NCBI RefSeq assembly: GCF_036099295.1
Contig: NZ_CP107976.1
Span: forward strand, 2,728,001-2,792,000
Length of the DNA: 64,000 nt
Direction: 5' to 3'
DNA from: Streptomyces sp. NBC_00358
Lineage (GTDB): Bacteria; Actinomycetota; Actinomycetes; Streptomycetales; Streptomycetaceae
Shown: positions 9,158 to 18,743 of the stretch, piece after piece
Numbering within the stretch: position 1 is the stretch's first letter
Layout: each line of letters begins with the position of its first letter
The notes under the pieces: generated by a model
What the model saw: only the letters and a program-made list of their open reading frames with translations
Database searches by the model: none
Told to the model about the DNA's origin: nothing
Program-made: the position numbers and the translations under genes

Positions 9158-9255
9158 AACACCTCCTTCGGGAGCCCTGTCCACGGTTGACCGGCTGGCG
9201 TCCGGTGGGCCACCTCACGGCCAGGAGCCCTCGTTCCCAGGCGCCTCCCTCGACG

Positions 9256-11391
9256 TCACATCCCCAGTTGCAGTCCCTCACCCGCCTCCTCGACCGTGGC
9301 AAGACCCAGTCTGCTGACACATACGGAGAAGGGGGCACCCGAGATCCGCAGGCCCGTCAGTGCGATCTCGCCCAGGGGCGCGGTCCGGAACGGGCGCAGG
9401 GTGACGGTTCCCGCGGGCGCATCGGGGCGGATCCCGGCCAGGGAAGCGAGCAGCAGCACCCCGGCGGCCGCGGAGGTGGCCGCCGGGCGGGAGGCGGCCG
9501 GATGGGGAAGAGGGGCGCTCCCGGGTGTGCGCTGCTCCCCCGCGTACATCTCGGGCAGCCGGCTGCCGAACGAATCGGCCGCCGCCAGTACACCGCGCAG
9601 CAGTGCGCAGGCCTCCTCCTCGTGACCTGCGGCGGCGAGCCCGGTGACGGCAATGGCGGTCTCCTGGACGCGCACGGCCCCGCTGCGATGGCCGAACGGG
9701 TTGTAGGCCGTCTCCTTCGTCCCGAGGCTGCGCAGCCCCCAGCCCGAGTCCATGGCCGGGTCGCCGAGCAGCCGCGCGAGCTGCTCGGTCCGCGCCTTGT
9801 CGAGCAGACCGGGGGCCAGCTCTCCGGAGCCCAGCAGACCGGTGTCGAGGAGATGGCAGGTGCTCGAACCGAGCTGGGGCACGAGGCGCCCGTCCGGGGT
9901 GAGGGCGGCAGCCGGCCTGCCACCGCTCGTGTCCTCGGTCCAGAAGTCGTCACGGAACGCCGTCCGCAACGCCTGGGCCCACTGGCGCAGCCCGTTGCCA
10001 CCGGACCGGCCGTACGCGTCGAGCAGATCGGCGCCGAGCACCGCCGCACGATGCGCGTGCGCCTGCGTCTCGCAACGGAACGGTCCGCCCGGCTGCGGGT
10101 CGGGCAGATATGCGCCGTCGCCGACCGCGGTCCGCAGCCAGACCAGACACCGCTCGGCAGCGGGCAGCAGCACCTCGACCTCCCGCTCAGCCAGTCCCCA
10201 CCGCCGGGCCTCCGCGAGGAGCACGGGGAAGAGAAGCGTCGCCTCGGTGGCCGTGCAGCCGGGCGGCAGGTGTGGCCCACTGTCCCGGAGCGGTCCCGGA
10301 ATCAGTCCGGAACGCGGCCCCGGGCCGGCGAGCTGGGTGCGGGCGAGGGTCCGCAGGGTGCCCGCGGCGAGGCGGGTGCCGAGCGGCAGTGTCATCCGGG
10401 CCGCGGCCAGTGCTTCCGCCGGCGCCAGCCCGCAGCGCCAGGGAGCCCCGGCCGCGAGGTGCGTGTCCGTGGGATGCCGGGGGTCGCGGAGCAGCAGGGC
10501 CCTGAGGTCCTCGACACAAGTACGCAGGAGCGCTTTCGCCCCGGGCTCGTCACTCAGTACCCGGGCCTCGGCGAACGGGCTCGCCGCGCCGAGGCCCACA
10601 GCCCTGATCGGCCCCTGCCCGTCCGGCCGGACGCGCAGTTCCAGGGTGCGGGTGCCGCCCGGTGGCAGTTCGAGCTCCCAGCGCAGCAGTCCCGCCGAGG
10701 CCAGGGCGTCCGTGGGCGGCGGGTCGGCGGTGACGGTCGCGTACCCCGCGGGGCAGGACCAGCGCAGGCCGGCGGCGTGGACGGTGGCCGGCAGTTCGGG
10801 TCCGGCCCGGCCCGAGGCGACGTCGCCGAGTTCCGCGAGGTCCGTCCCGAGGGCGACCTCGACGGGCAGGCGCAGTGCGCGAGGGGCCGAGCTGCGCAGC
10901 GTGATCAGCTCGGTGCCGTCCGCATGGCGTGTTCTCTCGACGAGCACGTCCGGGTCAGGACCGGTGTCGGGCGCGGCACGCAGCGTGCCCACGAAGCGGA
11001 CCCGGTCGGCCGCGAGCATCCGGGCCTGGACGGCGAGCGGTTCCCGGCCCGCGACCCTGACCTGGCAACGGGACAGTACGCGGCGACCCGCCATGTAGAA
11101 GCCCTCCAGCCCCCTGCCGGTCAGTTGTCCCTCCTCTGTGGAGATCACCAGCCCTGGCAGAGCCACGCAGATCAGAGTGGTGTGGGCGGGTGGCAGGTCC
11201 GCCGGTCGGCCCGGCACGGGAAGGGACGTCCGGGGAAGACCGGGGCCGCGCCCTCCCGGGAGGGAGGGCGCACCGGTGTCCCGGCCCGCGCGAGGAGCCG
11301 GCGGGGCGCCCCCGCGTCTGATGGGCTGGGCGGACTCGCGCCCGGACGGACGGTCGTCGTCGGGGGCCGAGGACGGATGGGGCAGGGGCAT
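9256..11391 (-). CDS. Amylo-alpha-1,6-glucosidase-like (debranching enzyme family) protein
   Basis: A 711-residue intracellular protein. Residues from about 75 to 330 resemble the N-terminal beta-domain of bacterial glycogen-debranching-type proteins (EGQLTGRGLEGFYMAGRRVLSRC). Residues from about 375 to 690 resemble their (alpha/alpha)6 barrel (CTATEATLLFPVLLAEARRWG, GWGLRSLGTKETAYNPFGHRSGAV). The usual catalytic stretch GIPWFxTLFGRDS reads GAPWRCGLAPAEAL here, so the acidic residue normally conserved there is lost and activity is doubtful. ATG 11391 is preceded by GGAGGAAG. The first 70 residues are Pro/Gly/Arg-rich and poorly conserved-looking. Confidence 0.75.
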   Translation of the reverse strand: MPLPHPSSAPDDDRPSGRESAQPIRRGGAPPAPRAGRDTGAPSLPGGRGPGLPRTSLPVPGRPADLPPAHTTLICVALPGLVISTEEGQLTGRGLEGFYMAGRRVLSRCQVRVAGREPLAVQARMLAADRVRFVGTLRAAPDTGPDPDVLVERTRHADGTELITLRSSAPRALRLPVEVALGTDLAELGDVASGRAGPELPATVHAAGLRWSCPAGYATVTADPPPTDALASAGLLRWELELPPGGTRTLELRVRPDGQGPIRAVGLGAASPFAEARVLSDEPGAKALLRTCVEDLRALLLRDPRHPTDTHLAAGAPWRCGLAPAEALAAARMTLPLGTRLAAGTLRTLARTQLAGPGPRSGLIPGPLRDSGPHLPPGCTATEATLLFPVLLAEARRWGLAEREVEVLLPAAERCLVWLRTAVGDGAYLPDPQPGGPFRCETQAHAHRAAVLGADLLDAYGRSGGNGLRQWAQALRTAFRDDFWTEDTSGGRPAAALTPDGRLVPQLGSSTCHLLDTGLLGSGELAPGLLDKARTEQLARLLGDPAMDSGWGLRSLGTKETAYNPFGHRSGAVRVQETAIAVTGLAAAGHEEEACALLRGVLAAADSFGSRLPEMYAGEQRTPGSAPLPHPAASRPAATSAAAGVLLLASLAGIRPDAPAGTVTLRPFRTAPLGEIALTGLRISGAPFSVCVSRLGLATVEEAGEGLQLGM

Positions 11392-11774
11392 GGGGTGGCT
11401 TCCTCCGCGCTCGGTGCGCCTGGAGCGCGCTGGGCTCCTGGTGGGGGCTCCGCAAGGTCGGGGGCGTCGCGGGGGCGCGATCCGGCCACCGATTCCGCCA
11501 CTCAGGTGAACGGGGCAGCCCCGTCCGGGGTCACGCCTTTGCCCCAGGAAGCCGACCGAATGGCGGTGGGGCCGCCCGCCGGTCCCACCGGCCGCAGTCG
11601 AACGGAGGCCGCCCGCGCAGACGGTGCCGTGGCCGCCGGGAAACTCGCCGGACGCCGACGCCGTCGCCGGAACGCGGCCTGACTCCGGGGCCTCGGAATT
11701 CCCGTCCGGCCTTGGCGGAGCGGGCCGATCCGTCCTCGTCCCGGCCCCGCCCGGCCGTGCTGTGCCCTGGCCAC
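11392..11774. other. 383-base gap, no gene seen
   Basis: Lies between two same-strand genes (DUF4192 upstream, debranching-like downstream). All frames give only Arg/Pro/Ala-rich low-complexity translations without a convincing ribosome-binding site. It presumably holds the downstream gene's promoter. Confidence 0.4.
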
Positions 11775-13523
11775 TCACCCGTCCTCCCCCGCACCCCGTG
11801 GGGCGCTGTCGCCCCTCGCGCGCGACCGGGCGTCCGCCCTGCCCGTCGTTCGCCCCGGTCCTTCCCCGGCCGTCGTGGCATCGCGTGCCGGGCGTCCGCC
11901 TTGGGCACGCGCGGTTCCGGCGCCGCGTCGTCCTGGGCGGCTGCCGCCGTCCTCGGCCGGGCGGGGCCGCCGGCGGCGTCGAGCGGTGGGCGCGGAGGAA
12001 CGGGAGTCCGGTGTGCGGGAAGCCCGCGCGGGGTCGGCCGCCGGACGCGGGGCGCCGGAATCGGCCGGCTGAGCCGCGTCCTTCGCGCCAGGGCCTGTAC
12101 CTTCCTCGCGCAGACACCGCCGGACGGATTCCGGATCCAGGCCTTCGTTGCATGCCTGGTGGAGAAGACGGGCGAACAGATAGTCGGGATCGGCGCCGAG
12201 CGCCATGGCGAGCGCTTCCCGTGCCTCCAATTCGTCTCCCATGGACCAGGCGACCCACCCTGCGAGGGTGAGCGGTGCCGCGGCGTGCTCGCGGTAGGGC
12301 CCGACACAGCGACGGGCCAGCGCCCGCCACAGGCGCAGTGCCGGGGCGGCCTCGTCCCCCTCCATCCACTGCGCGGCACGGTCACGGGTCGTTCGGTCCT
12401 GGAGGCCGAGGATCAAGATGGCGGCCTCGTCGTTCTCCAGGAGTCCGTCGTCGCGCAGGTCCGACGGACGCGCTCCGGACACGGGGCGGGCGGAGGCGAG
12501 CCGGTCCCTGATCCGCCGGGCCAGTGCGAGTGCCTCCTCCGCCACTTCCGCGCGGCTGTCGTCCTCCAGGATCCTCGGTACGAGGGCCATGCTGGCCGTG
12601 TCGAGGGCCACCTCCTGGCCCAGCGCGGCGGTGGACTCCCACGGAAGCAGCCTGGCTGTGAGCTCCTTCAGGGATCCGCGCACCTGAAGGCCCGCGTACG
12701 TCGCCGCAGCGGCGAGGACGGACGTCCCGGGCAGTCCCATCGACGTGCCGTCGACCGGACAGCATCCCTGCCCCGGGCAGGTGTACGACCAAAAGCGGCC
12801 GTCGGAGATGCAGAGTGCCTCGATCACCGGAACGTCGAGACGTCCGCAGGCCGTCCGCAGCAACTGCGCGAGCGGGCGCAGGCGTTCCATGGCCTCCCGC
12901 CCCGATTCACCGCTGCGGGGTTCCTGACAGAGGTACGCGACCATGCTCCCGGGGCGGGAGCCCCGGCGTTCGCTCCCCTTCACCAGACCTTGCGCCAGTT
13001 GCTCGGAGACGGACGGCCAGTCCTCCGCGTGGGCGGGGATTCCGAGGCGTGCCCGACCGCCGAACCGGCCCCGCCGGTCCCGGTCGTGCAGGGCGACCAG
13101 CACGATGCTGTCCTCCGGGCGGTACCCGAGGAGATACGGCAGCGCGTCGGCGAGCTCCGCCGGGGTACGCAGCGTCACTTGGTGCTCCCCGCCCGGGACG
13201 CCGGCGAGGCCCGCGTGATGGTCGTCGCCGGCAGTGCGCGCGCCGCCTCCGTGATGCAGCAGTCCGGGGAGGGCGGTACCTCCGGGCATCTCAGCGGCGG
13301 CTTGCCTGCGGATCCGGTCCGGGTCGACCCGGTCCCGGCCCTCGCGTCCGGGTCGGCCGACCGCGCCGTCCCGCCCGTCGTCGGCGCGTCCGCCCGACCC
13401 GCTCCGGCTGCCGTGATCGCCATCGGCGCCGGATCGGTCGCGCCTGGGGTTCCGGCCGTAACGACCGGCCGCGCCGATGTTCTCGTCTCCGGACCTGCTG
13501 GGTGCTTCGTCGTGATTCGTCAT
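11775..13523 (-). CDS. DUF4192 family protein
   Basis: A 582-residue protein of unknown function common in actinomycetes. The recognisable DUF4192 core begins near residue 115 (TLRTPAELADALPYLLGYRPEDSIVLVAL) and runs to about 450, including SDGRFWSYTCPGQGCCPVDGT and GWVAWSMGDELEAREALAMAL. It is flanked by a Gly/Arg/Asp-rich head of about 110 residues and an Arg/Pro/Ala-rich tail of about 130 residues that looks disordered. ATG 13523 starts MTNHDEAP. It diverges from the RecQ gene, with a short shared promoter region that contains two DnaA-box sequences. Confidence 0.8.
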   Translation of the reverse strand: MTNHDEAPSRSGDENIGAAGRYGRNPRRDRSGADGDHGSRSGSGGRADDGRDGAVGRPGREGRDRVDPDRIRRQAAAEMPGGTALPGLLHHGGGARTAGDDHHAGLAGVPGGEHQVTLRTPAELADALPYLLGYRPEDSIVLVALHDRDRRGRFGGRARLGIPAHAEDWPSVSEQLAQGLVKGSERRGSRPGSMVAYLCQEPRSGESGREAMERLRPLAQLLRTACGRLDVPVIEALCISDGRFWSYTCPGQGCCPVDGTSMGLPGTSVLAAAATYAGLQVRGSLKELTARLLPWESTAALGQEVALDTASMALVPRILEDDSRAEVAEEALALARRIRDRLASARPVSGARPSDLRDDGLLENDEAAILILGLQDRTTRDRAAQWMEGDEAAPALRLWRALARRCVGPYREHAAAPLTLAGWVAWSMGDELEAREALAMALGADPDYLFARLLHQACNEGLDPESVRRCLREEGTGPGAKDAAQPADSGAPRPAADPARASRTPDSRSSAPTARRRRRPRPAEDGGSRPGRRGAGTARAQGGRPARDATTAGEGPGRTTGRADARSRARGDSAPRGAGEDG

Positions 13524-13656
13524 GCGGTGACCATCCCGCGGATCGCGGGATTCCGGTTGAGCCTGTGGATAACCATGGCCATGATCACGACAGAATTTGT
13601 CCACAGTCCGACGCGCTCGTTCGCGCTATGTCCGACCCATCGGGTTGCATGGAGCC
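13524..13656. promoter_or_regulatory. Divergent promoter region with two perfect DnaA boxes
   Basis: The 133 bases between the DUF4192 gene and recQ contain TGTGGATAA at 13564-13572 (complement of TTATCCACA) and TTGTCCACA at 13597-13605. These are the two classic DnaA-box 9-mers, in opposite orientation and about 33 bases apart. DnaA binding here is inference. Confidence 0.6.
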
Positions 13657-15861
13657 ATGACCAACGAAGACCCGCGACCCTCAGTCACCGACCACGCACC
13701 CGACGCCGCCCGCACGGACCTCCGGGCCACGGCCGACGCCGTCCTGGCCCGCCTGGTGGGCGCCCGGCCGGGCGAGGCGCGGCTGCGCGAGGACCAGTGG
13801 CGCGCCATCGAGGCGCTGGTGGCAGACAAGCGCAGAGCGCTGGTCGTCCAGCGCACCGGTTGGGGCAAGTCCGCGGTGTACTTCGTCGCGACCGCGCTGC
13901 TGCGCGAGCGGGGCGCCGGTCCCACAGTGATCGTCTCGCCGCTGCTCGCGCTGATGCGCAACCAGGTGGAGGCGGCGGCCCGCGCCGGAATTCGCGCGCG
14001 GACGATCAACTCCTCGAACACGGAGGAGTGGGAGACCATCCAGGCCGAGGTGGCGGCGAGCGAGGTCGATGTCCTCCTGGTGAGTCCGGAGCGGCTGAAC
14101 AATCCCGACTTCCGCGACCAGGTGCTGCCCAAGCTGGCCGCGGCCACCGGCCTCCTGGTGGTCGACGAGGCGCACTGCATCTCCGACTGGGGGCACGATT
14201 TCCGGCCGGACTACCGTCGCCTGCGCACGATGCTGGCCGACCTGCCGCCCGACACCCCGGTGCTGGCCACCACCGCCACGGCCAACGCGCGCGTGACGGC
14301 CGATGTCGCCGAGCAGTTGGGCACCGGGGTGAGCACCGACGCGCTGGTCCTTCGCGGCCCGCTGGACCGGGAGAGCCTGAGCCTCGGCGTGCTGCGGTTG
14401 CCGGACGCCGCGCACCGGATGGCCTGGCTCGCCGAGCATCTGAACGATCTGCCGGGCTCCGGCATCATCTACACGCTCACCGTGGCCGCGGCCGAGGAGG
14501 TCACCGCGTTCCTGCGCCAGAGCGGGTACACCGTGGCGTCGTACACCGGGAAGACGGAGAACGCGGACCGCCAGCAGGCCGAGGAGGACCTGCTCGCCAA
14601 CCGCGTCAAGGCCCTGATCGCGACGTCGGCACTGGGTATGGGCTTCGACAAGCCCGACCTGGGCTTCGTGGTGCACCTGGGCTCCCCGTCCTCCCCGATC
14701 GCCTATTACCAGCAGGTGGGACGCGCGGGCCGCGGTGTGGAGCACGCGGAGGTGCTGCTACTGCCGGGCAAGGAGGACCAGGCGATCTGGGAGTACTTCG
14801 CCTCGATCGCCTTCCCCCCGGAGGAGCAGGTGCGGCGCACCCTGGACGTGCTGGCCCACGCCGGGCGTCCGCTCTCGCTGCCCGCGCTCGAACCACTGGT
14901 GGAGCTGCGCAGGTCCCGCCTGGAGACCATGCTCAAGGTGCTCGACGTGGACGGAGCCGTGCACCGGGTCAAGGGCGGCTGGATCTCCACGGGTTCACCC
15001 TGGACGTACGACACGGAGCGCTACGCCTGGGTCGCCAAGCAGCGGGCGGCGGAGCAGCAGGCGATGCGGGACTACGTATCGGGGACCGGCTGCCGTATGG
15101 AGTTCCTCCGGCGACAACTGGACGACGAGGGAGCCGCGCCGTGCGGGCGCTGCGACAACTGCGCCGGCGGTCGGTTCCAACCGGCCGTGTCCTCCGCCGC
15201 GCTGGACGCGGCGAACGGCGAGCTCGGCCGTGCGGGCGTCGACGTCGAGCCCCGGAAGATGTGGCCGACCGGGCTGCCCGCGGTCGGCGTCGAGCTGAAG
15301 GGACGCATCCCGGTCGGTGAGCAAGCCGCTCCCGGACGGGCCCTGGGACGGCTCTCGGACATCGGCTGGGGCAACCGGCTGCGGCCGATGCTCGCCCCGC
15401 AGGCCCCGGACGGACCCGTGCCGGACGATGTCGCCAAGGCCGTGGTCGGCGTCCTCGCCGACTGGGCGAAGGGCCCCGCCGGTTGGGCCTCGGGGCAGCC
15501 CGACGCTCAGCCGCGCCCGGTCGGCGTGGTGACCGTCGCCTCGCGCACGCGGCCGCAGCTCATCCAGTCGCTCGGCGCGCGGATCGCGGAGATCGGCCGC
15601 ATGCCGCTGCTGGGGTCCGTGGAATACGTCGGAGAGGTGCCTCAGATGTCACGGAGCAACAGCGCTCAGCGACTGAAGGCGCTGGACGGGGCCTTGACCG
15701 TGCCTCCGGCGCTGGCGGACGCTCTGAAGGAGGCGGGAGGTCCGGTACTGCTGGTGGACGATGCCACGGAGACGGGCTGGACGCTTGCGGTGGCATCACG
15801 GATGCTTCGCAGAGCGGGTGCTCAGGGCGTGTTGCCGCTGGTCCTCGCCGTTCAAGCGTGA
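13657..15861 (+). CDS. recQ: RecQ-type helicase with C-terminal phosphoribosyltransferase-like domain
   Basis: A 734-residue superfamily 2 DNA helicase. Motif I is QRTGWGKS (65-72), the DEAH box is at 170-173, the aromatic-rich loop follows in [16 protein letters not shown], and the motif VI region contains [11 protein letters not shown]. The RecQ zinc cluster GCRMEFL...CGRCDNC follows. No HRDC domain is seen. The last 130 residues instead resemble a type I phosphoribosyltransferase, with [14 protein letters not shown] (about 697-710) matching the PRPP-binding loop. The start ATG 13657 follows GGAG closely. It probably acts in recombination or replication repair; the role of the tail is unknown. 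Confidence 0.85.
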   Translation: MTNEDPRPSVTDHAPDAARTDLRATADAVLARLVGARPGEARLREDQWRAIEALVADKRRALVVQRTGWGKSAVYFVATALLRERGAGPTVIVSPLLALMRNQVEAAARAGIRARTINSSNTEEWETIQAEVAASEVDVLLVSPERLNNPDFRDQVLPKLAAATGLLVVDEAHCISDWGHDFRPDYRRLRTMLADLPPDTPVLATTATANARVTADVAEQLGTGVSTDALVLRGPLDRESLSLGVLRLPDAAHRMAWLAEHLNDLPGSGIIYTLTVAAAEEVTAFLRQSGYTVASYTGKTENADRQQAEEDLLANRVKALIATSALGMGFDKPDLGFVVHLGSPSSPIAYYQQVGRAGRGVEHAEVLLLPGKEDQAIWEYFASIAFPPEEQVRRTLDVLAHAGRPLSLPALEPLVELRRSRLETMLKVLDVDGAVHRVKGGWISTGSPWTYDTERYAWVAKQRAAEQQAMRDYVSGTGCRMEFLRRQLDDEGAAPCGRCDNCAGGRFQPAVSSAALDAANGELGRAGVDVEPRKMWPTGLPAVGVELKGRIPVGEQAAPGRALGRLSDIGWGNRLRPMLAPQAPDGPVPDDVAKAVVGVLADWAKGPAGWASGQPDAQPRPVGVVTVASRTRPQLIQSLGARIAEIGRMPLLGSVEYVGEVPQMSRSNSAQRLKALDGALTVPPALADALKEAGGPVLLVDDATETGWTLAVASRMLRRAGAQGVLPLVLAVQA

Positions 15862-16085
15862 CGCGCGTGTCGCGATACGAAACACCGGGCAGGTATATAG
15901 GACGCTAATCGCCCGAAAACGGTCTGTGGCCCCAATTGCTCGTTGCCGCAACCCAGTTCGACAGGAAGAATTGAGGTCCGCTCCCCGCACGGTTTGCCCG
16001 TGGTCCGGTAGGGCTCTGCTGCGGCGTGCCATTCCCCCAAGTCCGACCCCGCCCGCTGTACGGGCACGTAGCCGAAGGGAGGACC

Positions 16086-16718
16086 GTGACCTTCGGATTC
16101 GCTCCGTCCTCGGCGGCATCCATGTCGACGTCTCCCGACCTGTCCGCCGCTTCCACCCATCCACTGACGCGCATGCTGGAACCCGCCGAATGGGCCTCGG
16201 CCGGAATTCCGCTTCTGCGCGATCCGCGTGAGGTCGTGAGCGGCCTTCACGCTCGACACAGGCCCAGACCGTCGACGGCGGTCGTCGCGGTGCTCGACCA
16301 GGACGAGCGGCTGATGGCGAGCGCCTCCTTCACGCGGCGTTCGGCACCGGCCGACGGCTGGATGTTCCGCAACGCGCTGCTCGCGCAACTACGCCGGGTC
16401 ATCCCGCACGACCTGCGACGCCGTTCTCCCGCACGTACGGCCGTGCTGCTCTACTGCCGGGACGGCGACGCGCGCTGGACGGAGGAGGACGGGGCCTGGA
16501 TGTGGGGACTGCGGGACGCCTGCACGCTCCACGGACTGCGGTGCGGGGCGTACATCACGCTGACACGTGACGGCTGGCAGGTCCTCGGCGAGGGCCGCGG
16601 CGGACGCCGCCCCAACTCCGACTCACCACCGGAGTTCTTCGTGGGCGAAGTGCTGCCACCCCTGCCTCGCACGGGAGGCGTCGCGTCGGAAGTCATGCGC
16701 CGGGCAGCCGCCCGCTGA
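16086..16718 (+). CDS. Conserved hypothetical protein, 210 aa
   Basis: I do not recognise a named family. The start GTG 16086 has a strong AGGGAGGA site. The protein is a soluble, mixed alpha/beta-looking chain: TAVVAVLDQDERLMASASF near residue 55, RTAVLLYCRDGDARW near 120, then WGLRDACTLHGLRCGAYITLTRDGWQVLG. The strand-helix-strand pattern and a lone enzyme-like C-terminal half suggest a compact globular domain. No signal peptide or membrane segment. It follows RecQ in the same direction after 224 bases that contain an A/T-rich stretch (TATATAGGACGCTAAT) likely to include its own promoter. Confidence 0.7.
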   Translation: MTFGFAPSSAASMSTSPDLSAASTHPLTRMLEPAEWASAGIPLLRDPREVVSGLHARHRPRPSTAVVAVLDQDERLMASASFTRRSAPADGWMFRNALLAQLRRVIPHDLRRRSPARTAVLLYCRDGDARWTEEDGAWMWGLRDACTLHGLRCGAYITLTRDGWQVLGEGRGGRRPNSDSPPEFFVGEVLPPLPRTGGVASEVMRRAAAR

Positions 16719-16743
16719 GAAGCGGGCACGCATCGCCCGGCAC

Positions 16744-16771
16744 CGGCCCGCCCTCGGGGGAAGGCGGGCCG
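16744..16771. terminator. Terminator after the 210-aa gene
   Basis: Perfect 9-bp arms CGGCCCGCC (16744-16752) and GGCGGGCCG (16763-16771), 26 bases past the stop codon. Confidence 0.65.
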
Positions 16772-17236
16772 TAGCCGTCCGACAGCTCACCGCGCTGTCG
16801 CATCCGCCCATGTGCGGACACGACGCGGACGCGGTTCCGTGCGCGGACCCGCGCCAGGTACCGACACCCCCGGACCCGCGGTCACCCGGACCCGCGGTCA
16901 CGCGAGGGAGCGCACCGGGCGGCGCAAGCGCACACCTGGCGAGCGACTGTCGACAGTTGATGACGCGCCCATGCCAGACGACTTGCCGTCCCCAGCCCAG
17001 CCGGACACGGAAAAAGGAGTGGCCCCCGCCCCTCGACGTCCGCCAGGGCGAGATGACGCCCAGCGGGAGCGAGCACTCTGGGTCGACTGTGCGGAGAGGC
17101 GGGCGCACAGCAAAGCACCACACACCACGCGAACGAGCGACGAGCGGAACCTCGCTGAGCGTGGACGCGGTTGCGGGTACGCCGAAGGGACCGCCGTGCA
17201 GGTGCCGCCGCGGCGGCACCCTCAGCGTCCCGCCGG
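16772..17236. other. 465-base gap between convergent genes, no gene seen
   Basis: Open frames exist on both strands but translate to Arg/Pro/Ser-rich chains without good ribosome-binding sites. A perfect 12-base palindrome ACTGTCGACAGT lies at 16946-16957; its meaning is unknown. Confidence 0.4.
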
Positions 17237-17265
17237 GCGCGTTCCGGACCGGATCCGGAACGCGC
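17237..17265. terminator. Terminator touching the stop of the 208-aa gene
   Basis: Perfect 12-bp arms GCGCGTTCCGGA (17237-17248) and TCCGGAACGCGC (17254-17265), directly abutting the stop codon of the minus-strand gene. Confidence 0.7.
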
Positions 17266-17892
17266 TCAGACGCCCGCGGCCAGGACCGAGTTGATCAGCT
17301 GCGGGTCACCGCAGACGATCAGCAGGGCTCCGGCCCGGCCGAGGGCCAGGGGCAGAGCGGTGGTGGCAGCCTCGTCGGTGCCGCCGTTGACCGCGACCAC
17401 GACCACGGGACGGGACGCGGCCCGGCCCACGGCAGAGGCGTCGGCGTAGAAGACGTCGTCGCCGGCGTCGTGCTGCGCCCAGTACGCGGTCTCGCCGAAG
17501 GAGAGTTCGTGCGCGGCCCACGGGTGCGGATCGCCGGTGGTGATCACCAGCACCTCACCGGGGGCGCGGCCAGACTCCAGCAGCAGGTCGACGGCTTCTT
17601 CGGCTGCGTCCAGCGCACCCGCGGCCGAGGCCGGGACGAGCTGGATCTGCGGGGCGGCGGCAGCGGGTGCCGCCGCCGTGACGGACGGTCCCGGCGTGGC
17701 CACGACCGGCTCGCGCGGGGTGCGTTGGGCCGGCATCGGCCGGACAGGACCCGGACGGCCGGGACGCGGCGGAGCCGCGGGACGGGGACCGGGTACGGGG
17801 CGAGGGGTCGGCGCGGTGCGGCCACTGGCCGGAGTGACGCGGGGACCCTGGGCACTCTCGTGAATCTGAGGCTCCTCGGGAATGAGAGGCAT
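17266..17892 (-). CDS. Hypothetical protein with Pro-rich head, 208 aa
   Basis: Unrecognised. Residues 15-75 are Pro/Arg/Ala-rich and probably disordered. Residues 85-208 look globular: AAGALDAAEEAVDLLLESG, GEVLVITTGDPHPWAAHELSFGETAYWAQHD and PVVVVAVNGGTDEAATTALPLALGRAGALLIVCGDPQLINSVLAAGV, an alternating strand/helix pattern like a Rossmann-type fold. No signal peptide. ATG 17892 is chosen because it opens the conserved-looking MPLIPEEPQIHE; the ribosome-binding site is weak and an in-frame ATG further upstream is possible. It lies 68 bases downstream of rnhB on the same strand and may be co-transcribed. Confidence 0.6.
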   Translation of the reverse strand: MPLIPEEPQIHESAQGPRVTPASGRTAPTPRPVPGPRPAAPPRPGRPGPVRPMPAQRTPREPVVATPGPSVTAAAPAAAAPQIQLVPASAAGALDAAEEAVDLLLESGRAPGEVLVITTGDPHPWAAHELSFGETAYWAQHDAGDDVFYADASAVGRAASRPVVVVAVNGGTDEAATTALPLALGRAGALLIVCGDPQLINSVLAAGV

Positions 17893-17960
17893 GAGCTGAT
17901 ATCTATCAAACGCCGGTGCGACTCGCCTCGGCGGGTGGCACATGAGTACGGGCGGAATGG

Positions 17961-18662
17961 TCAGAAGTCGAAGCCGAGCTGGCCCTCGATCTCCGGAACG
18001 TTTCCGTCCGCCCAACTGCGGGCCTTCTTGAGGTGCCGCCACTGGGGCAGCGCATCAAGATACGCCCACGACAACCGGTGGTACGGGGTGGGTCCCCGCT
18101 CCTCCAGCGCGGCTTTGTGGACCGGCGCCGGGTACCCGGCGTTGGCCGCAAAGCCGAAGTCTGCATGGTCGATGCCCAGTTCGGCCATCATTTTGTCGCG
18201 CCGCACCTTGGCGATCACCGAGGCCGCCGCGACGGCGACGCAGGACTGGTCGCCCTTGATCACCGTACGGACCCTCCAGGGAGCGCCCAGGTAGTCGTGC
18301 TTCCCGTCGAGGATGACCGCGTCGGGGCGGACCGGCAAGGCTTCCAGGGCGCGTCCGGCGGCAAGGCGCAGGGCGGCCGTCATCCCGAGCTGGTCGATCT
18401 CCTCCGGGGAGGCGTGCCCGAGGGCGTACGCCGTCACCCATTTCTCCAACTCCACGGCGAGCGCGGTCCGGCGCTTGACGGTCAGGAGCTTGGAATCGGT
18501 GAGTCCTTCGGGCGGACGGCGCAGGCCGGTGACGGCGGCGCAGACGGTGACGGGACCGGCCCAGGCACCGCGCCCCACCTCGTCGACACCGGCAATGACC
18601 TTCGCTCCGGTCGTGGCGCGGAGGGAGCGCTCGACGGTGTGGGTGGGGGGTTCGTACGGCAT
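17961..18662 (-). CDS. rnhB: Ribonuclease HII
   Basis: A 233-residue enzyme that cuts RNA in RNA/DNA hybrids and removes misincorporated ribonucleotides. Family motifs are present: [16 protein letters not shown] with catalytic Asp27-Glu28, LTDSKLLT with Asp56, ILDGKHDY, and the [13 protein letters not shown] helix, followed by GYPAP and HRLSWAY. Length fits the family. It starts at ATG 18662. No neighbouring repair gene is on the same transcript except the unknown 208-residue gene downstream. Confidence 0.95.
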   Translation of the reverse strand: MPYEPPTHTVERSLRATTGAKVIAGVDEVGRGAWAGPVTVCAAVTGLRRPPEGLTDSKLLTVKRRTALAVELEKWVTAYALGHASPEEIDQLGMTAALRLAAGRALEALPVRPDAVILDGKHDYLGAPWRVRTVIKGDQSCVAVAAASVIAKVRRDKMMAELGIDHADFGFAANAGYPAPVHKAALEERGPTPYHRLSWAYLDALPQWRHLKKARSWADGNVPEIEGQLGFDF

Positions 18663-18743
18663 GGCGTCCTCAGACTACGCCGCCCGGCACCCCGCGCGAC
18701 ACCCAGGTTCCCCGAGCGGCCGGGAAGCCCGTCCCGGAACCGG

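Noticed and set aside
13659..14745. Minus-strand frames inside recQ
   Set aside because: Typical high-GC shadows rich in Arg, Val and Gly, with no start signals.
16946..16957. 12-base palindrome ACTGTCGACAGT as an operator
   Set aside because: It lies between convergent genes, far from any start, so no regulatory role can be supported.
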